64,000 bases of DNA from JAHBVL01 sp963712055 (GTDB taxonomy: Bacteria > Chloroflexota > Chloroflexia > Thermomicrobiales > UBA6265): the NCBI GenBank assembly GCA_963712055.1, contig CAVQGN010000003.1, positions 772,464-836,463 of the forward strand, written 5' to 3'. This document shows positions 8,297 to 17,153 of the stretch, one piece after another. Each line of letters opens with the position of its first letter. The first letter of the stretch is position 1. Position numbers and translations under genes: made by a program. The notes under the pieces are model-generated. The model made no database searches. It was given only the letters and a program-made list of their open reading frames with translations, and was not told where the DNA came from.

Positions 8297-9147
8297 ACGT
8301 TTTCGGGCGCGGGCGTGTAGTCGATTGCGGTGATCTCGAGGTCGATATACGCAAACGGTCCATCGGGATACTCCCAGACCCCGGTCCCACTGGTCGGAAC
8401 GCGGATACCGGAAAACGTCCCGTACGAGTCAAGCGGGGTCGACCATGGAAGAATCTCGCCGCGATCGTCATTGAAACGATCAGCGGTCATCGTGACGATC
8501 TTCCCTTCATCGCCAAACACAAAGGTCGCGGACACGGTCGTTCCGGCGTAGGAAAGGGTCGCCATCGCCGAGGTGTCATCGATCGATGACCAGGTGACAA
8601 ACGGACCCAGGGCTGCTGTCGGGAACCACATGATCTCGTTGAGATATCGAAGCGCTGCTCCCTGATCGAGATCACCCCCCGATTTGCTGGCGACCGGAAC
8701 GAGCGAGAGCAGTCGCATTTCGATGCTTCCCACGCCATCCTCATACCGATCCCGACCGGTGATCTTAACGAGCGGAAACATCTGCATGTCCACCGACCAG
8801 AGAAAACCAGGCGGATTGACCGTGTAGTGCTGCACTGCGGTAAAGGAAATCCAGTCGCCGTCGGGTTTCATCCGGAATGATCCTGTTTGCTCGAGGCGTA
8901 CCGTCGAAGCCCGGGGCTGACCGACGACATTGGCCCAGCGGAGCCAGCGTTGCACCGGTTCAGGCAGTGTTGCGAGGTCCTGTTCGGTGATTGGAGTCGA
9001 AGGGAGCGGCGTGCTGGCAGCGAGAAGGTGATCGACCTCGGCATCGATCCGTCGCTTGCTGAGCTGAGCGGCAGTGACCGAAGCAATCGCGGTGACCAAA
9101 AACCCTATGGCCAGTAGTCCCGAGAGACGAATCATCCATCGTTTCAT
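8293..9147 (-). CDS. DUF6544-like membrane-anchored protein
   Basis: The ATG at 9147 follows GGAGGAGGATCACCAT, an excellent ribosome-binding site. The 284-residue protein starts with one N-terminal transmembrane helix (LLAIGFLVTAIASVTA) and continues with a soluble domain. Its pattern PVQRWLRWANVVGQP, then SFRMKPDGDWISFTA, then PPGFLWS is typical of the DUF6544 (DUF6920) family of unknown function. It lies downstream of the Crp-type gene on the same strand with a 33-bp gap, so it may share that promoter. Confidence 0.65.
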   Translation of the reverse strand: MKRWMIRLSGLLAIGFLVTAIASVTAAQLSKRRIDAEVDHLLAASTPLPSTPITEQDLATLPEPVQRWLRWANVVGQPRASTVRLEQTGSFRMKPDGDWISFTAVQHYTVNPPGFLWSVDMQMFPLVKITGRDRYEDGVGSIEMRLLSLVPVASKSGGDLDQGAALRYLNEIMWFPTAALGPFVTWSSIDDTSAMATLSYAGTTVSATFVFGDEGKIVTMTADRFNDDRGEILPWSTPLDSYGTFSGIRVPTSGTGVWEYPDGPFAYIDLEITAIDYTPAPENV

Positions 9148-9180
9148 ATGGTGATCCTCCTCCTCCACGCAGTGAAACCA

Positions 9181-9870
9181 TCATCTGATATAGCTGCGCA
9201 GCTCTTCCTGTTCAAGGATCGTTACCTTGCCATCGTGGATCTCGATCAGTCCAAGCTCCTCGAATCCCTTGAGCGCGCGGTTGATGGTTGACCGGGTGGT
9301 TCCGAGTTCGGTGGCGAGATCCGTCTGCGTTCGTCCCATGGGAAACACCAAACTACTCTCGGTGTGCTCTCCGATCCGGTCGGCGCGGGTGAGCAACCAT
9401 TTCGCCAAACGGCCGGGCACATCCAGACTCAACACGTCCACATGGCGCTCGTTCGTATGGCGGATCATCGCGGTGAGTTGCCTGAGTATCGCTCGCATCA
9501 TACTCGGTTGCGTATCCATCAACGCCAGAAACGCAGAGCGGGGGACCAACCGAACACTGATCGGACCCTGGGCAGTGACCGTTGCCGCTCGCGGAGCGCC
9601 ATCGAGCAACGAAAGCTCACCGAGAACCGCTGGGGCCTCCTGGACCGCGAACACCACCTCCCGCCCATCGCGGGTAATCTCAGACACGCGAACCTGTCCA
9701 CTCTCCAGGATGAAGAGCACGTCCCCAGGGTCATCCTGATTGCAGAGAATCTGACCGTCGCGAAAGGTGCGCAGAAACGATTCGCGCGCGAGATCAGAAA
9801 GCACCGCTTGCGGTACATGTTCAAAGAGTGAAACGCGACGAAGAACATCCTGGGCCGACTGCTCAGTCAT
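9181..9870 (-). CDS. Crp/Fnr family transcriptional regulator
   Basis: Start 9870 (MTEQSAQDVL) is preferred over 9900 because the preceding ten residues are basic and not conserved-looking, and GAGGTG precedes it. The N-terminal cyclic-nucleotide-binding barrel has a phosphate-binding cassette LGELSLLDGAPRAATV. It keeps the Gly-Glu and Arg used to hold cAMP in Crp proteins. The C-terminal winged helix reads RTQTDLATELGTTRSTINRAL. It lacks the Fnr cysteine cluster. Its divergent neighbour is a nucleotide cyclase-type protein, which suggests a local signalling pair. Confidence 0.88.
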   Translation of the reverse strand: MTEQSAQDVLRRVSLFEHVPQAVLSDLARESFLRTFRDGQILCNQDDPGDVLFILESGQVRVSEITRDGREVVFAVQEAPAVLGELSLLDGAPRAATVTAQGPISVRLVPRSAFLALMDTQPSMMRAILRQLTAMIRHTNERHVDVLSLDVPGRLAKWLLTRADRIGEHTESSLVFPMGRTQTDLATELGTTRSTINRALKGFEELGLIEIHDGKVTILEQEELRSYIR

Positions 9871-9974
9871 GGCGCTCGCACCTCGGGACCTGGTCCGCAA
9901 TCTATGGAGTGGAGAATAGCAAATAGCAATCGATGTGAACGACCTGCTGGCAATCGAGGGGGCGCTAGACTACC

Positions 9975-9994
9975 CTCACAATCACCGTTGTGAG
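9975..9994. promoter_or_regulatory. Inverted repeat between the Crp-type and cyclase genes
   Basis: CTCACAA (9975-9981) and TTGTGAG (9988-9994) form a perfect 7-bp inverted repeat with a 6-base spacer. It lies 23 bp before the cyclase ATG and about 105 bp before the Crp-type start. The half-sites contain the TGTGA/TCACA core of Crp boxes, but in the opposite order from the E. coli consensus. Confidence 0.45.
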
Positions 9995-10016
9995 TTGTTC
10001 GTGACAGATCAACACG

Positions 10017-12704
10017 ATGCATGCAAATCATTTCATTCGATTCCGCGTGTTGCTTTTTTCTGATATCGAATCGAGCACCAGACTCTGGGAACGGCACCCG
10101 GAGCGAATGCCCTTGATCATGCGCCATCATGACCATCTGATGAAGTCCGCTATCGCCGATCATCGCGGTTTCGTGTTCAAAACGGTCGGCGATGGGTTCC
10201 ATGCCGATTTCGACACCCCCGTCGACGCGCTGCAGGCGGCGCTGACCGCGCAGCGAGCGCTCGCTGTGACGGAGTGGACGACGTTTGGTCTCGCTGAACC
10301 GGTTCGGGTTCGAATAGCTATCAACGCTGGAGATGTCGAAGATCGGTGCGGCGATTTCGAGGGACCGACACTGAATCGTCTCTCCCGGCTTCTCGCCGCC
10401 GGTCATGGCGGTCAAATTCTGATCGCTGGTTCGGCCGCCGATCGCCTCGCTGCTGAACTACCCGAAGATGTGACCCTGCGGGATCTCGGTGAGCGCCGCC
10501 TGCGCGATGTTCCGGGAAGCGAGCGAATCTTTCAGGTTGACGCCTCCGATCTGCCCTGGTCGTTTCCTCCGCTGCGAACGCTTGACCCCACGCCACACAA
10601 CCTTCCGGTTTCACCGACTCTTTGCATTGGCCGTGAAACCGAGCGCAGAAGCCTCCTCGCATCACTTCCACGTTCTGAGAACCGACTCACGACACTGCTT
10701 GGTCCAGGAGGAATCGGCAAGACTCGCCTCGCTCTCCAGGTGGCCGAGGATCTGCTCGACGCATTTCCAGACGGCGTCTGGTTTGTCGATCTCACCACCG
10801 TCCGGGATCCGGCCTTTATCGTCAGTTCAACCGTCCAGGCGCTGGGTTTACGCGAGGATCCCGGCAGCGATCCAACAACAACACTCGTCAACTGGCTCAC
10901 ATCTCGAGAACTCCTGCTTCTTTTCGACAATTGCGAACAGATCGTTGACGACATGGCGGCCTTTGTCGCGGGTCTGCTGCGGTCCACCGCGACACTCCGC
11001 GTGCTTGCGACCAGCCGAAGCCCCCTCCGGATTCGCGGTGAGCGAATCTTCCAGGTAGAACCTCTGCACCTTCCAGCCCCTACCGACCCCCCCGATGAGG
11101 TTCTTCGCAGCTCAGCGGTGCGGCTTTTTGCATCGCGTGTCAGCGAGCGGGTCGACTCCTTCGTCGTCGATGGCACCAACAGGGATCAGGTGGCCGCCAT
11201 CTGCCGACATCTGGACGGTATTCCGCTCGCGTTGGAACTCGCAGCGTCCCATCCGCGGGCCGATTCACCGTTGGTCTTGCTCGATCTTCTCAATCAACGC
11301 CTGGATTCGCTCGCTGACGGACCGCGCGATCTGCCCACTCGCCAGCAAACGCTCCGCAACGCGCTGGCCTGGAGTTATGACCTCCTGGATCTGTCGGCGC
11401 AATCAGTCTTCGCTCAATGCGGAGTTTTTGTCGGAGGTTGGACACCCGCGGCCGCGGCGGCCGTGACCCTCAGTCCAGCGGTCGCTGGTTCGCTCGACAC
11501 CATTGCCTCGAGCAGCCTGACTCGGCGCGAATTGTCTGCTCATGCCGAAGACCGGTTCACGATGCTCGAAACGATTCGCGAGTTTGCGCTCGAGCAACTC
11601 GCGAATCGCGATCTCGTGGCGATCACGGCGGAGCGGCACGCAACGTGGTTTCTTGAACTCGCGGAGCAATACGGCCCCCAAATGGAGATAGGCGGTGATC
11701 AACGTGAATGGATGTCGTTGCTCGATCGCGAACTCGGCAATCTCCGCGCCGCCATCACCTATTTTCAGGAGCAAGGGCGTTTCGAATCGCTCTTGCGGAT
11801 GGCGACAGCGCTGCAGTACTACTGGTCGTCACGCGGACTCGTGAGCGAGGGAAGCGCGGTGTTCGACCAAGCGCTCCCGCACATCGACACGATCGATCCC
11901 GAGCTGGCGATGCATTCGTGGAAAAGACGCGGCAACCTCGCAATCGATCTCGGTGAACTCGAGCACGCGCAACGAGCATTCAGCAAGAGCCTGGAAGTTG
12001 CGCGCCTGCTCAACCACCCAGACGGTATCGCACGTGGTCTGAGTAGTCTCGGATTCGTCGCCAACCTGCAAGGTCGGCACGATGATGAAGCGCTTTACCA
12101 TGCCGAAGGGCGCGCCCTTTTCGAGTCCCTGGGTGACCGCCATGGGGTTGCGGTCATTCTCCTCAACCAAGCGCATTGGGCCCGCGATACGGGTCAGCTC
12201 GACCTCGCCTGTGCGTTCATGGAGGAGTCGATCGCGCGTCGGGCCGAGTTGGACGACCGGTTGGCAATCATCTATTCAAAAGCGTACCTGGGGCGGTTCG
12301 AGCGGGAGCGCGGACGTCTCGAAATCGCACGCACGCTTTTTGAAGAGGCAATCGCCGAGATGCATGAGTTCGGCGATACCAACGGGCTGCCGATCGCGTT
12401 GAATGGACTCGGCGCCACCTATCTTGACCTTGGCGAACTCGACCTGGCCGAGACGACATTACGCGAATCACTCGAGCGTACCCGCGCCGAGGGTGATCGC
12501 CCGAACTCGGCTGAAGCGCTCGAATGGCTAGCCGACCTCTCATTGCAACGAAACAATCCTGAAAGCGCAGCCGCTGCTCTCGAGGAAGCCACAAACCTGC
12601 GAATCCAGGCCCGCTGGCCCGTACCCACAGGCGACAAGCAGCGGGTAGCGCGATTGCACACGCTGGTGACGGAAACGATCCAGTCGCCGACCCGTTTACC
12701 CTAA
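10017..12704 (+). CDS. Class III nucleotide cyclase domain fused to an NB-ARC-like NTPase and TPR repeats
   Basis: The 895-residue protein has three parts. Residues 1-180 are a class III adenylate/guanylate cyclase domain with both metal-binding aspartates (FSDIE at 14-18, VGDGF at 57-61). Residues 200-500 are a STAND-type NTPase with Walker A GPGGIGKT (about 229-236), a kinase-2 strand LLLLFDNCEQ and an LATSR sensor. Residues 560-890 are TPR-like helical pairs. There is no LuxR helix-turn-helix at the end, unlike many MalT-type relatives. The role is probably signal-regulated cyclic-nucleotide synthesis in the cytoplasm. The ribosome-binding site is poor. The protein is divergent from the Crp-type gene. 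Confidence 0.85.
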   Translation: MHANHFIRFRVLLFSDIESSTRLWERHPERMPLIMRHHDHLMKSAIADHRGFVFKTVGDGFHADFDTPVDALQAALTAQRALAVTEWTTFGLAEPVRVRIAINAGDVEDRCGDFEGPTLNRLSRLLAAGHGGQILIAGSAADRLAAELPEDVTLRDLGERRLRDVPGSERIFQVDASDLPWSFPPLRTLDPTPHNLPVSPTLCIGRETERRSLLASLPRSENRLTTLLGPGGIGKTRLALQVAEDLLDAFPDGVWFVDLTTVRDPAFIVSSTVQALGLREDPGSDPTTTLVNWLTSRELLLLFDNCEQIVDDMAAFVAGLLRSTATLRVLATSRSPLRIRGERIFQVEPLHLPAPTDPPDEVLRSSAVRLFASRVSERVDSFVVDGTNRDQVAAICRHLDGIPLALELAASHPRADSPLVLLDLLNQRLDSLADGPRDLPTRQQTLRNALAWSYDLLDLSAQSVFAQCGVFVGGWTPAAAAAVTLSPAVAGSLDTIASSSLTRRELSAHAEDRFTMLETIREFALEQLANRDLVAITAERHATWFLELAEQYGPQMEIGGDQREWMSLLDRELGNLRAAITYFQEQGRFESLLRMATALQYYWSSRGLVSEGSAVFDQALPHIDTIDPELAMHSWKRRGNLAIDLGELEHAQRAFSKSLEVARLLNHPDGIARGLSSLGFVANLQGRHDDEALYHAEGRALFESLGDRHGVAVILLNQAHWARDTGQLDLACAFMEESIARRAELDDRLAIIYSKAYLGRFERERGRLEIARTLFEEAIAEMHEFGDTNGLPIALNGLGATYLDLGELDLAETTLRESLERTRAEGDRPNSAEALEWLADLSLQRNNPESAAAALEEATNLRIQARWPVPTGDKQRVARLHTLVTETIQSPTRLP

Positions 12705-12785
12705 CAGACCATTTCTCAGGTATTGTAGTGCTGTACCAGAAACACGTGGCCGTTAGAGGTATCTGAATCGCAAAGGAGGAGCAAG

Positions 12786-13205
12786 ATGAAATTTCTTATC
12801 GGGAACTCCGTGATGATGAGAGTTCTGTCAGGCAGCGTCAACGTCGAACTCCAGGGCACCTTCGTGAAAGAGTTGGATAAAATCGGCAAGGATCCTCTCC
12901 CGACCGAAAGCGCAATGCGATGCTACTGGTCTGCCTATCGACGATCGAAATCGGAAGAAGGGCGATTTCAGCGCAAGCTGAAATTCCCGGTACTCTCTGA
13001 ACCCGACGACAACTACGACCGAAATTTCGTCTGTGTCGAGGATCTTCGCAACCAAGAGATCTGTTCGTTTTCGGTCGATACTGAGCAGGAGGTTGATTTC
13101 GATGGTGCTGTCATTGCGACAATAGTCGGGATCGGTAGTGAAGCAGAAATCGAGTTCGTCGAGCCCTTTCTCGAAAACCCCGATATAGAACCCTTCACGG
13201 TATAG
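12786..13205 (+). CDS. Hypothetical protein, 139 aa
   Basis: The ATG at 12786 follows AAAGGAGGAGCAAG, a near-perfect ribosome-binding site, which is the main evidence that this is real. The product is acidic towards the C-terminus (EVDFDGAVIATIVGIGSEAEIEFVEP could be beta strands) and has a basic central part (YRRSKSEEGRFQRKLKF). There is no signal peptide or membrane helix. I do not recognise a family. It lies 81 bp downstream of the cyclase-NTPase gene and may be cotranscribed with it. Confidence 0.6.
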   Translation: MKFLIGNSVMMRVLSGSVNVELQGTFVKELDKIGKDPLPTESAMRCYWSAYRRSKSEEGRFQRKLKFPVLSEPDDNYDRNFVCVEDLRNQEICSFSVDTEQEVDFDGAVIATIVGIGSEAEIEFVEPFLENPDIEPFTV

Positions 13206-13524
13206 TCGGCCTGATCAGCATCTGACTGATCTTTGCGATTGCTGTGCTCGAGAACACTCATTTTGCGTGTTCCCGGGCATAGCGCTCTTCTGCCACATCC
13301 AGAAACAATCAGGCCATCGACATGATGGGTGCCATTCGTCGATGGCACTGAACGGGATGGAGTGGGATTGGTTATGGTCGAGCATGCGTCATGGTCGTCA
13401 TTCGACAAAGCGCCGACTTCGCCGCGCTGAACCCTTTCCGCAATATCGCGTCATCTCCAGCCAACCGGCAAGACCGCAGCTGGCAGCACACGAAGATCAC
13501 TGGACCGATCCCCCGGGAACTGTC
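13206..13524. other. Intergenic region without a recognisable gene
   Basis: The plus-strand frame of the next gene stays open back to 13267, but the translated sequence is rich in His, Arg, Trp and Cys and looks non-coding. I see no hairpin terminator or clear promoter. Confidence 0.4.
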
Positions 13525-14067
13525 ATGTCCTCGATCATTCGATCTGGTCACGATCTCGAAGCGGCGGTTGTCTTGATCGACTCAACCGAGATGGCGGTTG
13601 CGATTCGGCATGAAGAACGCTATTTCGTTCTCGCCATCCCCTCACCGCACAACGATCCCGATCTGGTTCTCGATCAGCGGATGTTGGCCAATGCAACGAC
13701 CCTGATGCTGGTTTCAACGATCATCGATCCTGAATCACCGAACGGTGCCGACGTGCTCACGCTCCGTTTCGGGCCAGGCTGGTGTGAACGCGTACCAGAA
13801 CTCTCGGGAAATCCAGCGCTGTTGCCTCGTTCGATCAACGATGCATCTGTGGTGGTCGGCATCCTCAACGACGAGCGTGACCGACCCACCGGCGCAATCT
13901 GGTCGAATGGACGGTGCGCCGCTCTCGATGATCTGACCGGAGCTCCCGGCAACCTCTGGATCACCAACCCTCTCCAGATCGACACATGTCATCGCATCCA
14001 CTCAGAAGCCATCGATGCGACCGGCGCCGTCCGGGAGGTTGTGCTTCAGCCGCTCGCAGTCAACTGA
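13525..14067 (+). CDS. Hypothetical protein, about 180 aa
   Basis: The ATG at 13525 is chosen because the predicted protein only becomes ordinary from MSSIIRSGHDLEAAVVLI onward; upstream translation in the same frame looks like non-coding DNA. The product is a soluble, mostly beta-strand-like protein with a central RFGPGWCERVPEL segment. No signal peptide, membrane helix or known motif is visible. It is the last gene before the DnaA-box cluster. Function unknown; the start could also be a downstream GTG. Confidence 0.5.
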   Translation: MSSIIRSGHDLEAAVVLIDSTEMAVAIRHEERYFVLAIPSPHNDPDLVLDQRMLANATTLMLVSTIIDPESPNGADVLTLRFGPGWCERVPELSGNPALLPRSINDASVVVGILNDERDRPTGAIWSNGRCAALDDLTGAPGNLWITNPLQIDTCHRIHSEAIDATGAVREVVLQPLAVN

Positions 14068-14091
14068 GGCCAATTGTGCGGATTTCTGCTC

Positions 14092-14404
14092 TTCTTACAA
14101 TCAACGACTAACAGTCAAGAAATAAGGAAAGATTAAGAAGTAGTAGTTGTAGGGGCGGGGATTGTGGGGATATCGCCGGCTTGCTCTGTACCTTCGCACC
14201 CGGGCCGGGGGACGAGTTGTGGATAAAGCATCCACCGGTAGGGTCAAATGTGGATAACCTGTCCTCTCCCGGCATACCTATCCACATTTTGTCCCCCACG
14301 CCCTCCCGGCTGTGCGCACTAACGACCCCATCTATCCCGTGTTCGTACGCGCATTTGTCCACATTTATGGTGAGTTATCCACCGTATTCGGGGACTTATC
14401 CACA
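14092..14404. other. AT-rich tract and six DnaA boxes: replication-origin-like region
   Basis: Three perfect DnaA boxes (TTATCCACA or its complement) lie at 14218-14226 (-), 14249-14257 (-) and 14396-14404 (+). One-mismatch boxes lie at 14278-14286 (CTATCCACA), 14355-14363 (TTGTCCACA) and 14375-14383 (TTATCCACC), all on +. That is six boxes in 187 bp of non-coding DNA. They are preceded by an A/T-rich stretch (about 14092-14150) that could be an unwinding element. No dnaA, dnaN, repA or parAB gene is in the window, so the role is unproved: a chromosomal or megaplasmid origin, or a DnaA-titrating site. Confidence 0.6.
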
Positions 14405-14488
14405 AAATCGACCCCATCCCGGCGACTTTACATACTGGGACAGGTTGGCACAATGAGCAGTTTACAAACCTGCGTACGAATGGCCCTG

Positions 14489-15475
14489 CTACGGAAATGC
14501 AGTTACCTGTGGTCTGGAGTGACGATCAAGAATCTCCAGTACCGGAGCAAAGGCCTGAATCCCGGCGGGTGTGTTGGGTTCTAGCCAGACCTGGACATGA
14601 CTGATGCCTTCGGCGGTCATCTCCAGCAGGATTGCTGCCAGTTCTTCGGCATCTCCCGACGCTGGTTGCGTAATCCGCAAGCGATCAGCTTGCGAATAAA
14701 CCCCTTGAGGAGCGGAGATCGTTCCAGGCGCGTCGATCAGCATGCCGATCGAACGCGCGAGGGTGTCCGGAGCCCGTCCGACACTCTCGCAGGCCGCGTC
14801 GACATCACCGCGCAACGGAGAAACAGCATCTGCTGACGAATACCACTCGGCATTCCAGATATCGGCATAACGGGCAGCGATTTCGAGCATCCGCGGTCGC
14901 TTGGTTCCGATCAGGATCGGTGGTCCCGTGGGACGCGGACCACGTGGTCGCAGTTCACAATCGCGCGCCTGATGGAATTCCCCCTCGAAATCGACATGAC
15001 CAGTCCGGAGTAACTCACTGATGATCGTGATCGCTTCTTCGAAACGACTGGCGCGCTTATCAAACGGAAAACCGAAAGCCTCGAACTCCATTTGGTTCCA
15101 ACCGGCGCCAAGGCCAAGAATGAGGCGACCGTCGCTGATCTCGTCAATAGTGTCGGCCATTTTGGCCAGCAGAGCCGGATTGCGGAAACCCGCGCAGCTC
15201 ACAAACGAGCCGATCTCGATCCGGTTCGTAACGGCGGCGAGCGCGGCAATCAATGACCAGCATTCCCAGGTTCCGATCCGGGGTTCCTTCCATCCCTCGA
15301 GCCGCACCGGCATCAGGAAGTGATCGGCCACCCAGAGGGAATCGAAACCGGCTCCCTCGGCTTCCTTGGCAAAGAGCGCAAGATCCTGCCATCGAGGCGT
15401 TTTACCATCCATGAGATGCTCGCCGAAGGGAATGAATAAGCCGACCTTGAGCGGTCTCGTATCTGGCTGATGCAC
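14489..15475 (-). CDS. LLM class flavin/F420-dependent oxidoreductase
   Basis: The 328-residue protein is a luciferase-like TIM barrel. It begins with a VGLFIPFGEH strand, has AEGAGFDSLWVADHF in the first helix-strand unit, and contains the conserved RLILGLGAGWNQMEFEAFGF block. That pattern is typical of the F420-dependent LLM group. It presumably oxidises or reduces an organic substrate using reduced F420 or FMN in the cytosol; substrate unknown. It ends about 85 bp after the DnaA-box cluster and stands upstream of no obvious partner. Confidence 0.85.
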   Translation of the reverse strand: MHQPDTRPLKVGLFIPFGEHLMDGKTPRWQDLALFAKEAEGAGFDSLWVADHFLMPVRLEGWKEPRIGTWECWSLIAALAAVTNRIEIGSFVSCAGFRNPALLAKMADTIDEISDGRLILGLGAGWNQMEFEAFGFPFDKRASRFEEAITIISELLRTGHVDFEGEFHQARDCELRPRGPRPTGPPILIGTKRPRMLEIAARYADIWNAEWYSSADAVSPLRGDVDAACESVGRAPDTLARSIGMLIDAPGTISAPQGVYSQADRLRITQPASGDAEELAAILLEMTAEGISHVQVWLEPNTPAGIQAFAPVLEILDRHSRPQVTAFP

Positions 15476-15563
15476 CGGAAACTCCTGTCAGACAATGGCT
15501 CGCTACTCGCACGCTCTTCCGCACAATCCTGCAGTCCACGGAGAACCCACCCGATCCGCCGCC

Positions 15564-17132
15564 TCACCTTCGTTCGATGACCAGGACCCAGTCTCCCTCG
15601 GCGGGTGTTTCCCACGCGCCGTCGATCGGCTCCGCCGCAACGGTGCTCCCGGTCGCGGGATCGACAAAGGTGGCGGTGGTCATTGCCCAGTCGAGGAAGT
15701 CAGGATCGAGCCGGAACGATCGATCCTCGGGAACATAGACCACGACGATCGCCAGATCAGTGGTCGCCGATGCCGCGATGTGGCGGTATCCACCTGGTTG
15801 ATCGAGCACGATCTCCGGTGCCGGGCGCAACTCCCACCAGGGGAGTGATTCGAAGAGCGCCGCCAGAAACCGGATGTGTTCCGCTCCCGGGAGATGGAGG
15901 GCTTCCTGCCAGGGCAACGGAACCCCCGTCCTGGGATGATTCATCGGTGGTTCGCTGCCGTCGTCCCAGCCCCAGACACCATGACCGCCATAGGTGACCC
16001 CGGCAGTCGGGGAAACAAGCAGACTCCAGAAGAGCCGTTTCCGCATCTCGGTCGCGGAGATCCGTTCCCGGCTCTGATAGGCGATGTGATCTTCATATGG
16101 CGGTTCGAGATTGATAATTGGTCGAGATTGCAGATCCTGCCAGGCATGCGCTGGCGGGCCGTCGACGAGCCAGTTGACAGTCTCCAGATCATCACCGTGA
16201 CCACTCTGGTAGCCGATGTAGTCAAGCCAAGGCTGATCGTCGAAGTCGCTGCCATACCAGCTCATCCCGTTCGGGTGGAGGGTGACCGGGGCATGCTCGA
16301 TTTCCCCGAAAACCGCAGCGCCAATCCGTTTCCAGCGGTCGGCATGGTCGCCGGTATAAGGACCGTCGCCGGGGAGGAACCAGGCAACCGGAAACGCGTT
16401 CCAGCGCGCAACCATATAGCGAGCGAGGAGGATGGCCTGGTCCTCGGGAAGGTCGAAACCCGGATTGCTGGCGTTGACGGCCGGATCAGCGCTCCACTCC
16501 GCAGCCCAGAGAAGAACCGGTATACCGAGCAACCCGGCATCGGTGATCGATCGTTGCTTCTCATCAAGCCGCTGAAAGAAAACCGGGTCGACCGCAATCT
16601 CGTTTTTGCCGGAATAGGGAAGGCGGCCGTCGCGATCGCCATTGGGTGCTGCGAGGTAGTTGGTGGCCACCCACTGAACAGCGCTGAACTGTTGCTCGGT
16701 GCGAACGGCGAGATAGTGTTGCCACTCATCATCGGTCGAGAGAAGCGGACCAGACCAGCATGTATCGGCGAGCCAGAAGAAGGGCGTACCGTCGTGATGA
16801 ACAAAAGATCGGCGGTCATCGGAAAGCCGGAGTGGGCCATGCTGCGCGAACGCCGAACCGCCAGACGCCTCCCCGACCTCGAAAGCGATCTTCTGACCCT
16901 GGAGTCCGCTATCGGCATGAGAACACCAGGATTCGAGACCCCAGGTTCCGGTTTCGGTGGGCGCAAACCGAATCCGCCAAACATCGTCTCCGTCCCAGAA
17001 ACCATCAACCCGGTGCGTACTTCCCGACGGCGCCGTGAGGGTTCCGCCGAAGCTGATCCCCTGGAAGGGATTGGCGTAAGTTCCGGTGGCAGTAAAGGCG
17101 AATTCGGCCACTTGGTATTTGGGTGTTGTCAT
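15564..17132 (-). CDS. GH140-like apiosidase (DUF5060 / DUF4038 family glycoside hydrolase)
   Basis: The 522-residue protein has an N-terminal beta-sandwich (residues 1-90, FRFAPTETGTW-like pattern of DUF5060). A (beta/alpha)8 catalytic domain follows, from FVHHDGTPFFWLADTCW to about residue 430. A C-terminal beta domain resembles the putative collagen-binding tail of this family. Acidic candidates for catalysis are in WFLPGDGPYTG and INLEPPYED. Characterised GH140 members remove D-apiose from pectic rhamnogalacturonan II. No signal peptide is visible, so it may act inside the cell on imported oligosaccharides. A possible apionate-lactone hydrolase lies 15 kb away in the window. Confidence 0.7.
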   Translation of the reverse strand: MTTPKYQVAEFAFTATGTYANPFQGISFGGTLTAPSGSTHRVDGFWDGDDVWRIRFAPTETGTWGLESWCSHADSGLQGQKIAFEVGEASGGSAFAQHGPLRLSDDRRSFVHHDGTPFFWLADTCWSGPLLSTDDEWQHYLAVRTEQQFSAVQWVATNYLAAPNGDRDGRLPYSGKNEIAVDPVFFQRLDEKQRSITDAGLLGIPVLLWAAEWSADPAVNASNPGFDLPEDQAILLARYMVARWNAFPVAWFLPGDGPYTGDHADRWKRIGAAVFGEIEHAPVTLHPNGMSWYGSDFDDQPWLDYIGYQSGHGDDLETVNWLVDGPPAHAWQDLQSRPIINLEPPYEDHIAYQSRERISATEMRKRLFWSLLVSPTAGVTYGGHGVWGWDDGSEPPMNHPRTGVPLPWQEALHLPGAEHIRFLAALFESLPWWELRPAPEIVLDQPGGYRHIAASATTDLAIVVVYVPEDRSFRLDPDFLDWAMTTATFVDPATGSTVAAEPIDGAWETPAEGDWVLVIERR

Positions 17133-17153
17133 CCGCGTGGAGGCTCCTTCTGA

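Noticed and set aside
13267..13524. Longer start for the hypothetical gene at 13525
   Set aside because: The upstream translation has unlikely composition and no ribosome-binding site.
15876..17153. Long plus-strand open frame (425 codons) opposite the GH140-like gene
   Set aside because: Antisense shadow caused by high GC and codon bias; no motif or ribosome-binding site.
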